Shown here piece by piece: positions 54,268-63,835 of a stretch of DNA of 64,000 nucleotides. The notes beneath the pieces are model-generated. The model worked only from the letters and a program-made list of their open reading frames with translations, was not told where the DNA came from and made no database searches. A program made the translations under genes and the position numbers. Origin of the DNA: Lactococcus sp. S-13. Its GTDB lineage: Bacteria; Bacillota; Bacilli; Lactobacillales; Streptococcaceae. The stretch lies in NCBI RefSeq assembly GCF_004210295.1, contig NZ_SDAK01000001.1, positions 992,001-1,056,000 on the forward strand, read 5' to 3'. Position 1 is the first letter of the stretch, and every line of letters begins with the position of its first letter.

Positions 54268-56537
54268 TCTTCTCCTCCGATGAATTCGCCATCTGGACTG
54301 ACGAGCACTTTTCTTGGCGTCGTTCCTTTAGCAGGGCCAACAATCCCTTGAGCTTCTAATTCTGCCATCAAATCTGAAGCACGATTGAAGCCAACTTTCA
54401 AAGCTCTTTGCAATTGGGCTGTTGACGCTTTTTGAGCGATAATCACCATATTTCGAGCTTCTTCATAAAGCGGATCCCCCGCCCCTGCATTATCAGCAGC
54501 GCTCCCTGTTGGTGCTTCATCAACATCACCTGGATCAAAATTAACATCGTATTGAGCTTCTGATTGGTCTTTAATAAAGTCAACGACTGCTTCAACATCG
54601 GCATCCGATAAGAAGGCACCTTGCAGACGGACAGGATGATTTTCATCAATCGGCTTAAAGAGCATATCGCCTCGTCCCAGCAATTTTTCTGCGCCGTTCG
54701 TGTCCAAAATCGTCCGTGAGTCCGTTCCTGAGGAAACGGCAAAGGCAATTCGTGAGGGAACATTGGCTTTAATCAAGCCTGAAATCACGTCTACTGATGG
54801 TCTTTGAGTCGCTAGAATCATGTGAATCCCAGCAGCACGCGCTTTTTGACCCAAACGAATAATGGCATCTTCGACTTCTTTGCTCGCTACCATCATCAAG
54901 TCGGCAAGCTCATCAACGATGACCACAATCAGTGGCAATTCAATCATTTTGTTTTCTGATTCACTGTTGAATTTGCGGACTTTTTCATTGTATCCTGCGA
55001 TATTTCGCACGCCATAATGGCTGAAACTTTCATAGCGTTTTTCCATCTCATCAACGACTTTTTGTAAAGCACGAGAAGCCTTGCGTGGGTTGGTTTCTAC
55101 AGGAATAAGGAGGTGAGGAATGTCATTATAAACAGATAATTCGACCATTTTGGGGTCAACCATGAGAAATTTGACTTGGCTTGGTAAAGCTTTCATCAAA
55201 ATGGAGGTAATAATACCATTGACCGCGACAGATTTCCCTGATCCTGTTGATCCGGCAATCAATAAATGGGGCATTCTGGTTAAGTCAAAGGTTCGGATTT
55301 CACCATCCAAAGATTTGCCCAATGGAATTTCCAAAAAGTTGGCGGGGTTAGTTTTGCCGCCTTCCCACATTTCACGAAAACCAACGGTTGCGACTTCAGA
55401 GTTTGGAATTTCGACGCCAATCAGTGATTTCCCAGGAATTGGTGCTTCAATACGAATGTCTTTGGCAGCAAGGGCCAAGGCTAAGTCATCGGCTAGATTG
55501 ACCACGCGGGAAACTTTTGTTCCGGTTGCAAGCTTGATCTCGTACTTGGTGATAGAGGGGCCGACAACGGCAGTTTCTACATTGGCAGTGATTCCAAAGG
55601 ATTCAAAGGTTGCTCGGAGAATTTCAATATTTTTCTGAACGGTCTTGCGCTCACCAGATTGATTTTTAACTGGAACTTCAGCTAAAAGTTGAATATTGGG
55701 CAATTTGTAATTGCTAAGCGGAGCGCTTGGTGCAAAATTAACAAGGGGTTCTTCAATAAATTCTGGCTCGTCAGGCAACTCTTGTGGATTGTACTCGGGA
55801 ATGTTGATTGGGATATCTGGCGCTGAGGTGAACAAGGATTCGTCAAAAGCTTCTGACTCTGGGGCTTGGGTAGGCATTTGAATTTGAGCTTGGGCTGTGT
55901 CTTTTTCCAATTGCTCCAGAGCTTGGGCTGCTTTTTTAGCTTCTCTGCGCGCTTTGCGTTCAGCGCGCTTTACCTTGCTTGTCGCCAAAAATTGTTTCAG
56001 TTTTTCCCAGATTTTTGGGAAAAAGCTTGGCATCAAAAAGTAAAGACCTAAAAGCCCTAAAAGACTGGCAATGAGATAAACGCCAACGATTGAAAAAAGG
56101 GCTTTTGCTGGCTCAGTGAGGGCCGCACCCAAGACGCCCGATCCTGCAAAATAAAGCACGCGTCCAGAAAAGAGTTCCGTCCAAACCAGCTGGAATGTCG
56201 CAGTCAAATCTTTGCCAAGTCTAATCTGAAAAAACAGCATCAGAGCCAAAAATATCAGGACTTCAGCAAGAATAATTCGCTTATTTTCTTTTAAAAATCG
56301 CTTACGAAAAGTAGAAAGCACCATCATAAAGGCTAAAAGAATCAGAAAAATAATGGCCAGCGAGCCAACAAATAGGCGTACAATATTGTATAAGCTAACG
56401 CCAACAATTCCTAAGCGAGCAAGGGCAAAAATAATCAGCAAAAGTCCCACAAACAAGCTGATGAGTTTGCGGTTTGCTGCTTTTTTCTGAAGTTCTTTTT
56501 TGGTGTTTCTTCTGGTTGTTTTTTTCTTAGCAGGCAT
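54264..56537 (-). CDS. ftsK: FtsK/SpoIIIE-family DNA translocase
   Basis: 757 residues. Four N-terminal membrane spans (about 24-45, 52-72, 88-106, 145-170), a basic/acidic linker, then the motor: [21 protein letters not shown] (Walker A), [15 protein letters not shown] (Walker B) and the C-terminal gamma winged helix ([26 protein letters not shown]). Clears chromosome DNA from the closing septum. Short linker for an FtsK. Weak ribosome site. Confidence 0.95.
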   Translation of the reverse strand: MPAKKKTTRRNTKKELQKKAANRKLISLFVGLLLIIFALARLGIVGVSLYNIVRLFVGSLAIIFLILLAFMMVLSTFRKRFLKENKRIILAEVLIFLALMLFFQIRLGKDLTATFQLVWTELFSGRVLYFAGSGVLGAALTEPAKALFSIVGVYLIASLLGLLGLYFLMPSFFPKIWEKLKQFLATSKVKRAERKARREAKKAAQALEQLEKDTAQAQIQMPTQAPESEAFDESLFTSAPDIPINIPEYNPQELPDEPEFIEEPLVNFAPSAPLSNYKLPNIQLLAEVPVKNQSGERKTVQKNIEILRATFESFGITANVETAVVGPSITKYEIKLATGTKVSRVVNLADDLALALAAKDIRIEAPIPGKSLIGVEIPNSEVATVGFREMWEGGKTNPANFLEIPLGKSLDGEIRTFDLTRMPHLLIAGSTGSGKSVAVNGIITSILMKALPSQVKFLMVDPKMVELSVYNDIPHLLIPVETNPRKASRALQKVVDEMEKRYESFSHYGVRNIAGYNEKVRKFNSESENKMIELPLIVVIVDELADLMMVASKEVEDAIIRLGQKARAAGIHMILATQRPSVDVISGLIKANVPSRIAFAVSSGTDSRTILDTNGAEKLLGRGDMLFKPIDENHPVRLQGAFLSDADVEAVVDFIKDQSEAQYDVNFDPGDVDEAPTGSAADNAGAGDPLYEEARNMVIIAQKASTAQLQRALKVGFNRASDLMAELEAQGIVGPAKGTTPRKVLVSPDGEFIGGEE

Positions 56538-56581
56538 CGTTCTTTCACTTCTTTTTTACTTATTTTGTCATTTTTAAAATC

Positions 56582-56628
56582 CGTCAGCATTTTCTCTGAT
56601 GAAATTTATTTACGTCAGCATTTTCTCT
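56582..56628. repeat. Two direct dispersed-repeat copies upstream of ftsK
   Basis: CGTCAGCATTTTCTCT at 56582-56597 and 56613-56628, direct, 31 bases apart, plus a nearby half-site ATCTGACG at 56633-56640. Confidence 0.8.
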
Positions 56629-56654
56629 GATCATCTGACGTACGAGGAATTCTA

Positions 56655-56684
56655 TTTACAATTATAGCATATTTTTGATACAAT
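56655..56684 (+). promoter_or_regulatory. Promoter of the HAD phosphatase gene
   Basis: TTTACA (56655-56660), 18 bases, TACAAT (56679-56684) with TG before it. The predicted start is 56691, the A of the ATG, so the transcript may be leaderless. Confidence 0.65.
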
Positions 56685-56690
56685 ATTTTT

Positions 56691-57476
56691 ATGGAAAATA
56701 TCAATGATTATAAGGCTTTAGCCTTCTTCGACTTGGACGGGACTTTACTCAACGCCCAAAGCCAACTGGATCAGGAAGTGATTGATGGGCTTTCACGGAT
56801 TCGTGAAAATGGCGTTTTACCTTTTATTGCAACGGGGCGCGGCCATTTTGAATTGGACGGCATCATGAAGGCAACGGGAATCGACGGGGCCGTGGCAATG
56901 AATGGCCAATACATCATCTTGGATGGGGAAACCATTTACAAAGAAGAAATTCCAACACAAAGTGTGAAAAAATTAGTGGATGCGGCAAAACCGCACGCAG
57001 AAGCCTTGTCTTTTTATGACAGCAAGGGCTACTGGGTCAACGAATTGACGGACTTTGCTAAAAAAGCATATGCTTACACCCATATGCCTCTCCCTCATGT
57101 TGATGCCCAACGCTATTTGGCCCAAGAAGTCAATATGCTCCTTGTGTTGACCAATCAGCTCAGTCAGGTGGAGTATTACAAAGAAGCTGTGCCTGAACTG
57201 AATTTCTTCATGAACTCTCCAAGTTCTATTGATGTGACCAACCGCCAGACGAACAAAGGCACAGGAATCTCTCAGGTGAAAAATTTACTCGGTTTTTCTG
57301 GTGAAACCTTTGCTTTTGGCGATGGACGCAATGATTTAGATCTCTTTAAGGCCGCTGACCACCGCACTGCAATGGGCAATGCCGTTCCTGAATTAAAAGA
57401 ACTTGCTGATTTCATTTCCACTGAAAATACCAATCACGGCATCATCAACGCCTTCAACCACTGGGGTATCTTATAA
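56691..57476 (+). CDS. Cof-type HAD phosphatase
   Basis: 261 residues. HAD motif I DLDGT (14-18, Asp nucleophile), a C2-type cap with FYDSKGYWVNELT, and motif IV GDGRNDLDLFKAA. The TNRQTNKGTGISQV Lys belongs to motif III. Sugar-phosphate or phospho-sugar-nucleotide substrate likely, not assigned. No ribosome site before the ATG, which falls at the predicted transcription start. Convergent with the next gene. Confidence 0.88.
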   Translation: MENINDYKALAFFDLDGTLLNAQSQLDQEVIDGLSRIRENGVLPFIATGRGHFELDGIMKATGIDGAVAMNGQYIILDGETIYKEEIPTQSVKKLVDAAKPHAEALSFYDSKGYWVNELTDFAKKAYAYTHMPLPHVDAQRYLAQEVNMLLVLTNQLSQVEYYKEAVPELNFFMNSPSSIDVTNRQTNKGTGISQVKNLLGFSGETFAFGDGRNDLDLFKAADHRTAMGNAVPELKELADFISTENTNHGIINAFNHWGIL

Positions 57477-57490
57477 TTGCCCTCAAAACG

Positions 57491-57524
57491 AAAAATTACT
57501 GACGAAAAGTTCAGTAATTTTTTT
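57491..57524. terminator. Bidirectional terminator between the HAD and membrane-protein genes
   Basis: AAAAATTACTGA and TCAGTAATTTTT arms. The right arm provides the TGA stop of the minus-strand gene. Confidence 0.8.
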
Positions 57525-57915
57525 TATCAGTTTCCAGATTTTCCTGCCGCCCAAAAACATAAGCAAGCACAAAGCAAACCGCCAAAGGCAAGGTCATCAC
57601 TAGCCCGGCGCCATTAAACATCGAAGCCAAGCCATAAAAAATCCCCAAAACCAGCAGATAAATGCGCCCAAATTTCCCCTTGTCCCAGCGGGCAAAAGCC
57701 AGCCAACTCAAAACCAAAAGAACCAGCAGAATCGCCGCAGCAATCCCTAAAGCAATTCCCATCATCTCTGAAGTCACACCCATTGCCGTTACTTCTTTGA
57801 CAAACTCTGCCGAATTTTTCATCAGCAAAATAATCCAAAAACTCCCTAAAGCCAACAGAACCAACAAAGTGAAAAGAAGGTTGCCAATCAGGGCAAAAAT
57901 TCTTGATTTCGTCAT
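57511..57915 (-). CDS. Four-span membrane protein, unknown function
   Basis: 134 residues with four hydrophobic segments (about 7-30, 48-72, 83-100, 104-122). Short polar tail RQENLETDKKNY. The last residues KNY and the TGA stop derive from a copy of the TTACTGA repeat word. The start has GAGAAAATAATG. No family recognised; a small DUF4064-like protein is possible. Confidence 0.68.
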   Translation of the reverse strand: MTKSRIFALIGNLLFTLLVLLALGSFWIILLMKNSAEFVKEVTAMGVTSEMMGIALGIAAAILLVLLVLSWLAFARWDKGKFGRIYLLVLGIFYGLASMFNGAGLVMTLPLAVCFVLAYVFGRQENLETDKKNY

Positions 57916-58061
57916 TATTTTCTCATTTCTTCTTTAATCTTTTTTCATTATACCATTTTTTGTACAAAAAAAATCCGCCAAATCACTGACCGATTTTTTT
58001 GACTCAAAAGCCCACAAGAAAAATTGCTGACGCAACCAAGCGCAAGACCATTACAGCGTTC

Positions 58062-58107
58062 CGTCAGCATTTTCTCTAGCAAATGCAATGACGTCAGTAA
58101 ATTCTCT
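58062..58107. repeat. Two direct dispersed-repeat copies overlapping the pta end
   Basis: CGTCAGCATTTTCTCT (58062-58077) and CGTCAGTAAATTCTCT (58092-58107), direct, 30 bases apart. The second includes two bases of the pta stop. Confidence 0.8.
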
Positions 58108-59086
58108 ATTTCAAAGCTTGCGCAGCAGTAATCAAGGCAAGTTTGTAAACATCTTCTTCGTTACAACCTCGTGAAAGGTCAGACACTGGCGCATTCAAGC
58201 CTTGCAAAATTGGGCCAATCGCTTCGAAATTTCCTAAACGTTGCGCAATTTTGTAGCCAATATTTCCTGATTGAATATCTGGGAAAATGAAGACACTAGC
58301 GTGTCCTGCAACTGTTGAATCTGGCGCTTTTTGGCGCGCAACTGCAGGGACAAAAGCCGCATCAAATTGCAATTCACCGTCCAGCTCAATCTCTGGATGT
58401 TCTGCATTAACCAGCGCTGTTGCTTCAACCACTTTTTCCACATTAGCTGACTTGCCAGAACCCTTCGTTGAGAAAGAAAGCATGGCAACTTTAGGATCAA
58501 TATCAAAAAGTTTAGCCGTTTCAGCTGAAGCTACCGCAATATCGGCAAGCGTTGCTGCATCTGGCTCAATGTTAATCGCACAATCTCCAAAGATATATTT
58601 TTCATTATCATCACGTCCACGAACCATGATAAAAGCACCAGACACAGACTTCACGCCTGGTTTAGTTTTAATAATTTGCAAAGCAGGGCGAACCGTGTCA
58701 GCCGTTGAATGTACCGCACCAGAAACCATTCCGTCAGCAATTCCCATATAAACAAGCATCGTTCCAAAATAATTTGGATCCTTCAAAATTTCCCGAGCTT
58801 GTTCTTCTGTCACTTTCCCTTTACGACGCTCAATAAAAAGTTCAATCATTTTTTCAAAACGATCACAATTCATTGGATCGTAAATTTGAAAACCTTCAGG
58901 ATTTATCCCGCGGGAAGTCAATGTTGCCGTAACCTCTGTGATGTTTCCGATAAAAACAGGTGTCACTAATTTATCAGCATAAAGACGGTTTGCAGCTCCT
59001 AAAATACGTGCATCCGTTCCTTCCGGGAAAACGATTTTAAGGCCTTTACCGCCAATTTTTTGTTTCAATGATTCAAAAAGTTCCAT
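58106..59086 (-). CDS. pta: Phosphate acetyltransferase
   Basis: 326 residues, moves the acetyl group between CoA and phosphate in acetate metabolism. Seen: GLKIVFPEGTDARILGAANRL, MVSGAVHSTADTVRPALQIIKTKPG, and FIFPDIQSGNIGYKIAQRLGNFEAIGPILQGL with the CoA/phosphate site. Single domain, as in Firmicutes. Leader has a hairpin ATACCGT/ACGGTAT (59126-59145) and an inverted GAGAATTCTC. ackA is not adjacent. Confidence 0.95.
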   Translation of the reverse strand: MELFESLKQKIGGKGLKIVFPEGTDARILGAANRLYADKLVTPVFIGNITEVTATLTSRGINPEGFQIYDPMNCDRFEKMIELFIERRKGKVTEEQAREILKDPNYFGTMLVYMGIADGMVSGAVHSTADTVRPALQIIKTKPGVKSVSGAFIMVRGRDDNEKYIFGDCAINIEPDAATLADIAVASAETAKLFDIDPKVAMLSFSTKGSGKSANVEKVVEATALVNAEHPEIELDGELQFDAAFVPAVARQKAPDSTVAGHASVFIFPDIQSGNIGYKIAQRLGNFEAIGPILQGLNAPVSDLSRGCNEEDVYKLALITAAQALK

Positions 59087-59283
59087 TTTGAAATAGTCCT
59101 TCTGGCCATGAGAATTCTCACAGTCATACCGTTCAATTACGGTATTCCTTTCTCCAATTGTTACGCTTCAAGTATAACATACTTTCACAAAAAAAGTAAG
59201 CATTACCATCGTTGTTTTTTATAGAGTACACCTTTACTAGCTTGCACTGCTTTTCACAAAGTTCACTAACTTTTAAAACAAAG

Positions 59284-59307
59284 AAAAAACCTGCCCAAGA
59301 CAGATTT
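59284..59307 (-). terminator. udk terminator
   Basis: AAATCTGTC-TTG-GGCAGGTTT with a T run on the minus strand, overlapping the udk stop. Confidence 0.7.
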
Positions 59308-59926
59308 AATCATTCAAAATGCTCGCAATTTTAGTCGTGATAATATCCACACCCACCGTATTAGACACTCCCTCAGGAATAATCACATCAGCATAGCGCT
59401 TTGTTGGCTCGATAAATTGATGATACATCGGTTTGACCGCATCCAGATATTGAGTAATAACCGAATCCAAAGTCCGTCCACGCTCTTCAATATCCCGACG
59501 AATCCGACGGATAATCCGAACATCATCATCCGTATCCACAAAAATCTTGATGTCCATCAAATCGCGCAAACGCTCATCTTCCAACACCAAAATCCCCTCA
59601 ACGATCAAAACATCCACTGGTTCTTGTCGATAAGTTTCCTGAGAGCGCGTATGCTTTGCATAATCATAAATCGGAATATCCACCGCACGCCCATGTTGTA
59701 ATTCCTTAAGTTGTGCAATCAAATAATCCGTATCAAAAGCCAAAGGATGATCATAATTCGTTTTTGTTCGTTCTTCAAAAGTCAAATGTGATTGATCTTT
59801 ATAGTAACTATCATGTTCGATCATAGCAATACGCTCATTAGAAAAAGTTTCCAAAATCGCATGAGAAACACTCGTTTTCCCACTTGCCGATCCACCTGTT
59901 ACCCCAATTATCAATGTTTTTTTCAA
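59306..59926 (-). CDS. udk: Uridine/cytidine kinase
   Basis: 206 residues, nucleoside salvage, phosphorylates uridine and cytidine with ATP or GTP. Walker [18 protein letters not shown] (8-24), [30 protein letters not shown] and [38 protein letters not shown] are all in place. Full family length; single gene. Confidence 0.95.
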   Translation of the reverse strand: MKKTLIIGVTGGSASGKTSVSHAILETFSNERIAMIEHDSYYKDQSHLTFEERTKTNYDHPLAFDTDYLIAQLKELQHGRAVDIPIYDYAKHTRSQETYRQEPVDVLIVEGILVLEDERLRDLMDIKIFVDTDDDVRIIRRIRRDIEERGRTLDSVITQYLDAVKPMYHQFIEPTKRYADVIIPEGVSNTVGVDIITTKIASILND

Positions 59927-60186
59927 AGTTCTGTACCTTCCTGAAAAATCACTTGCGCTGATTGTACCTAGCCTTACTCACAATCAACCCCAAATTTTAT
60001 TCTTCTCATTTTACCACAAATCATTGAGAAATTCTAACGCCTACAAAGCCAGCAGCAAATTTTAAACCACCAGACTACCTTAAGCAATAACTTTTGAACA
60101 TTTTTTTGATATAATAGAAGCAGATTTTGAGGAAATCATCCGCAACAACAAAAGCCTCAAGCCCCCTATTTAGTAAGGAGAAACTG

Positions 60187-61167
60187 ATGCTCAAACTTGG
60201 TATTATTGGAACAAGCTGGATTGCTCGCTCATTTATTGACGCTGCACATATGACAGGTAAATATCGCTTTAGCGCCGTCTATTCCCGTCGTATCGAATCC
60301 GCTGAAAATTTTTCTGCTGATTTTGAAGAAATTCAACACTTTGATGATTTAGCAGATTTTTTTGCCACTTCACTCGATGTGATTTATATCGCCAGTCCAA
60401 ACGCTTTGCATTTTGAACAAGCTAAAGCCGCAATTTTGGCAGGCCATCACGTCATTGTTGAAAAACCTGCTTTTTCAAACCCTAGCGAATTAGCCGAAAT
60501 CATCCAACTTGCCCGTCAAGAAAACCGCTTCTTCTTTGAGGCTGCCCGCAATATTCACGAACCTTCTTTTGAAGTGATTAAGGCCTTTCTTGCCGATCAA
60601 ACCATTACAGGTGCCGACTTTACTTACTCTAAATATTCATCAAAAATGGCTCCTCTCTTGCGTGGTGAACTCCCCAATAAATTCAACCCTAAATTTTCTG
60701 GAGGCCTTCTAGCCGATCTCGGTGTTTACCTCCTCTATGCAGCGATTTTCTGGTTTGGCAAGCCCAACACAGCCACCTATGATGCTCAGCTTTTACCATC
60801 TGGCGTTGATGTCGCTGGCATTGGTGTTCTTGATTATAAGGACTACAAGGTAGCCATCAAATGTGCAGGAAATCTCAATAGTTACCTTCCAAGTGAAATA
60901 TATACCACCGAAGGTACCTTAATTCTGGACGGAGTCAATGCGATTAGTTCCGCTAAGTTCGTTAGCATGGATGGCAGTGAGAACAACTTTGAACTTCAAG
61001 CTCCCAAACATTCTCTTTATGACGAAGCAGTCGCTTTCGCTGAAATCCTTGAAAACAAAGATTTTGAAGCAAGTTTTGCCCTCCAAGATTTTGCCAAAGC
61101 TGTCGCTGAAACTTCTTTCGAAATGCGCAAGAGTGCTGGCATCGTCTTTGACGCCGACAACAAATAA
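60187..61167 (+). CDS. Gfo/Idh/MocA-family oxidoreductase
   Basis: 326 residues. Rossmann start KLGIIGTSWIARSFIDAA, ADFFATSLDVIYIASPNALHFEQAKAAI, and the catalytic-region HHVIVEKPAFSNPSEL with the EKP signature. C-terminal beta sheet follows. Substrate unknown (sugar or sugar-like). The ATG at 60187 has AAGGAG upstream; an earlier frame start at 60127 lies in the leader. Promoter extended -10 TGATATAAT near 60113. Precedes tRNA-Arg. Confidence 0.88.
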   Translation: MLKLGIIGTSWIARSFIDAAHMTGKYRFSAVYSRRIESAENFSADFEEIQHFDDLADFFATSLDVIYIASPNALHFEQAKAAILAGHHVIVEKPAFSNPSELAEIIQLARQENRFFFEAARNIHEPSFEVIKAFLADQTITGADFTYSKYSSKMAPLLRGELPNKFNPKFSGGLLADLGVYLLYAAIFWFGKPNTATYDAQLLPSGVDVAGIGVLDYKDYKVAIKCAGNLNSYLPSEIYTTEGTLILDGVNAISSAKFVSMDGSENNFELQAPKHSLYDEAVAFAEILENKDFEASFALQDFAKAVAETSFEMRKSAGIVFDADNK

Positions 61168-61208
61168 ATTTTAAATCATGCAGAAAAGCGTACTGCCTTC
61201 TGCTCTCT

Positions 61209-61281
61209 GGTCCCTTAGTTAAATTGGATATAACTACCGCCTCCTAAGCAGTGGTTGCCAGTTCGATCCTGGCAGGGGCCA
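61209..61281 (+). tRNA. tRNA-Arg (anticodon CCT)
   Basis: Acceptor GGTCCCT with AGGGGCC, discriminator A, CCA not encoded. D arm TAGTTAAATTGGATATAACTA, anticodon loop CTCCTAA with CCT, T loop GTTCGATCC. Reads the rare AGG codon. Confidence 0.95.
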
Positions 61282-61296
61282 TTCTTTAGCCTAAAA

Positions 61297-61328
61297 CAAA
61301 AAAACACCAAATCATCGGTGCTTTTTTT
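61297..61328. terminator. Terminator after tRNA-Arg
   Basis: CACC-AAATCATC-GGTG with A and T runs on both sides, so it may serve both directions. Confidence 0.7.
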
Positions 61329-61409
61329 GTTAATCTTACCAATCTTATTGGCGACTAACCAATGAGCGTATTTGTGACAAGCCGTCTTGTTTTAGACAAG
61401 TCGGTACTT

Positions 61410-61994
61410 TTAGTTGTAAACCACCCAGCTACCTGCTGGAAGTTTGCTCGCCATTGCAATTTGTTCTGACAAAGGCATCCCTGAGTATTCCCCATGTCCG
61501 AGCAACTGGAAAGCGCCATAAGCACCAGAACTTGCGTTCACACTATTGACAACTCCATTTGATTCATGAGTAATGATATAAGCCCATTCGCTTGCTGAAT
61601 AACCAGCTGAGTTGGCAGTACTTGATGCCATATAATTCGCGAGTGCTTGAATATCAACTTGTCCAGAAGTCTGGCTCATATTAAGCCCACCAGTATTTAC
61701 CGGTGCTGCTTGAGTAGGTTGTTCTTCAGTGGCTGTTGAGGAAGTTCCTGTTGGTGTTGAGCTTGAATTTCCTGTCAGAATTTGATTAACTTCATTTTGG
61801 ATTGCAACGGCATCATAACCAGCACTTTTAAGTTTGCTTGTTCGAATATCACCGTTTCCGTAATTACCGTTAATAACTTCTAACGCAACATCATGTGTTG
61901 AGGCTTTTGGCGTATCCGCATGAGCAATACCGCCACCGATAAACATGAATGATGCAACTAAACCAGTTGAAATAGCAACTTTACTGAATTTCAT
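61410..61994 (-). CDS. Secreted transglycosylase-like protein (Apf/IsaA type)
   Basis: 194 residues. Signal peptide MKFSKVAISTGLVASFMFIG...AHA (cut after about 26). A polar middle follows with a Ser/Thr/Gly/Gln stalk, then an SLT-like domain: YIITHESNGVVNSVNASSGAYGAFQLLGHGEY with the catalytic-type Glu in HESNG. In lactobacilli such Apf/IsaA proteins are wall-associated lytic transglycosylases. Long leader and -35-region repeats suggest envelope-linked control. Not sortase-anchored. Confidence 0.85.
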   Translation of the reverse strand: MKFSKVAISTGLVASFMFIGGGIAHADTPKASTHDVALEVINGNYGNGDIRTSKLKSAGYDAVAIQNEVNQILTGNSSSTPTGTSSTATEEQPTQAAPVNTGGLNMSQTSGQVDIQALANYMASSTANSAGYSASEWAYIITHESNGVVNSVNASSGAYGAFQLLGHGEYSGMPLSEQIAMASKLPAGSWVVYN

Positions 61995-62237
61995 TTAGAC
62001 CTTTCGATTTCGCCACTAGGAACAATTCCATAGAACTTCACAGCTCAGTATATTTTCCATCATCATGGTTACTTCCCATACACATCATAAAGTCTATAAC
62101 GCTTGTGCAGGATTACCGTAAGCAGTTTAACGTCATTGCACGCTATGGACGTCGTCTTTTTAAACGATTGATTTAATTTTTCTTTTAAAACTTATTGAGA
62201 CGTTATTATAGCTTTGAAAACTTAAACGAAACTTAAA
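61995..62237 (-). promoter_or_regulatory. Promoter and 200-base leader of the transglycosylase gene
   Basis: -10 TATAAT (62210-62205), start near 62198. TTTAAG-N5-TTTAAG (62237-62221) forms a direct repeat at the -35 with 11-base period, like WalR boxes (TGTWAH-N5-TGTWAH) but not matching them fully. The leader has a long imperfect stem (GTCCATAGCG...CGTTATAGAC) before the start codon. No known riboswitch class recognised. Confidence 0.5.
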
Positions 62238-62293
62238 TAATGTTTCTTTTTGATGACATCACAGCCAATAAAACCCTTACTTTGCACCCATTT

Positions 62294-63835
62294 TTACACT
62301 TTTTCCGATAATATTTGACGAATTTGTTGACGTGTAAAGGCTTCATTTTCTTGCTTAATCAAAAAGGTCAAATAGTCGCCAGCTTGCAATTCCGTCTGAC
62401 CATGAGGGATAATATTTTTTCCTGAACGATGTACTGAAACCAAAAGACAACCATCTGGTAAAGCAAGCTGTTCCAAAGGTTTTCGGTCAGCTTCCGAGTC
62501 AAATTGCACCATCGTTTCAAACATCATTTGACCAGCATCTTCAATCAAATTTACTTCTTTCTCTTGGAGCATATTTTCTAAAAGTGAATCATAAATTGGC
62601 TCTGAATGTAACAAATCAGCAACAACATAAGCCACTAATGAAACAAGAGCTAAAGGCAATAAATGATCAAAAGACCCTGTCATTTCCACCAAAAGCAAAA
62701 TACCAGTCATTGGCGCTCGAACAATCGCCGTGAAAGTCCCTGCCATTGACAAAATCACAAAATTAGCAAAAAGACTCTCTGGTAGATGAAAACTGCTAAT
62801 CACAATTGTTGCAAAAACGGCCCCTAAGCTTGCCCCTAACACCAACAAGGGAAAGAAAATTCCCCCAGGAATCCCTGAAGCGTAAGAAATCATCGAAATC
62901 AAGTATTTGGCAAGCAAGATGACACAAAGCAATGCCAATCCCATATTTAAACTAAAAGAATCCATAAGCCGATGACCGCTACCAACAACCTGTGGAAAAA
63001 TCAAAGCAGTCACCCCGACGCCCAAAAAGCTAATCAACACACGTACAAAAGGAAAACGAATTTTTTTCATGAGCTTTTGACTTGTGAGTAAAGTCCAGTT
63101 ATAAAAAGCCCCAAAAAGGCCTAAAACAAGCCCTAAAAGGAGTAAGAGCCAGTAGTCTGAAAGTTTAATCGCACCCAAAATGTGAAAATTAAAGACAGGC
63201 TGACTGCCAAAAATCAAGCGTGAAACAACATCCGCGACCATCGCCGAAGTCATACATGTTAATAAAATCAAAGGTGAAAAATACTTGAACACCTCCTCAA
63301 GCGTAAACATAACCCCAGATAAAGGAGCATTAAAAGCAGCAGAAAGTCCAGCTGATGCCCCTGAGGCAATCAAAATACGCTTGTGCCGCTCCGTTTGGGC
63401 AAGTTTACTAGAAACCATTTGCCCCATAGAAGCCCCCAGCTGCACTGATGGGCCTTCACGTCCGAGAGACAATCCAGCAAACATGGCTAATGTCCCAGCG
63501 ACAAACTTGGCAAAAGCTGTCGTCAACCAATTATTTTTAAAATAACCTTCCAACTGTCCTTTGACCTGCGGAATACCAGATCCTGAACTCATTGGAAATT
63601 GAATCATCAAAAAGCTGACAAGACCAGCAATAGCCAATAAACCTACCAATAAAAAAGGCAAATACTGGAGTTTTTCAGTGACCAATCCATAAATTTTCAA
63701 ACCATAATTTTCAGCGAGTTCCAAAGCGAGACGATAAAGACTCGCTAAAAAGCCCGCAGTCAAACCTACGAGCACACTTAAAAAAAGGAGATAAAGATTT
63801 TTATTGGGCGATTTTTCAATATCTTTGAGTTTCAT
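62294..63835 (-). CDS. ClC-family chloride channel or H+/Cl- exchanger with TrkA-C domain
   Basis: 513 residues. Ion-path motifs GSGIPQVKG, GREGPSVQLGA (gating Glu) and GIFFPLLVLGASLGAV are complete. About ten membrane segments and a C-terminal RCK_C/TrkA-C domain (from about 430, PDGCLLVSVHRSGKNIIPHGQTELQAGD). Likely an acid-tolerance or volume role. Its ATG overlaps the upstream methyltransferase stop as TAATG, so the two are coupled. Confidence 0.92.
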   Translation of the reverse strand: MKLKDIEKSPNKNLYLLFLSVLVGLTAGFLASLYRLALELAENYGLKIYGLVTEKLQYLPFLLVGLLAIAGLVSFLMIQFPMSSGSGIPQVKGQLEGYFKNNWLTTAFAKFVAGTLAMFAGLSLGREGPSVQLGASMGQMVSSKLAQTERHKRILIASGASAGLSAAFNAPLSGVMFTLEEVFKYFSPLILLTCMTSAMVADVVSRLIFGSQPVFNFHILGAIKLSDYWLLLLLGLVLGLFGAFYNWTLLTSQKLMKKIRFPFVRVLISFLGVGVTALIFPQVVGSGHRLMDSFSLNMGLALLCVILLAKYLISMISYASGIPGGIFFPLLVLGASLGAVFATIVISSFHLPESLFANFVILSMAGTFTAIVRAPMTGILLLVEMTGSFDHLLPLALVSLVAYVVADLLHSEPIYDSLLENMLQEKEVNLIEDAGQMMFETMVQFDSEADRKPLEQLALPDGCLLVSVHRSGKNIIPHGQTELQAGDYLTFLIKQENEAFTRQQIRQILSEKV

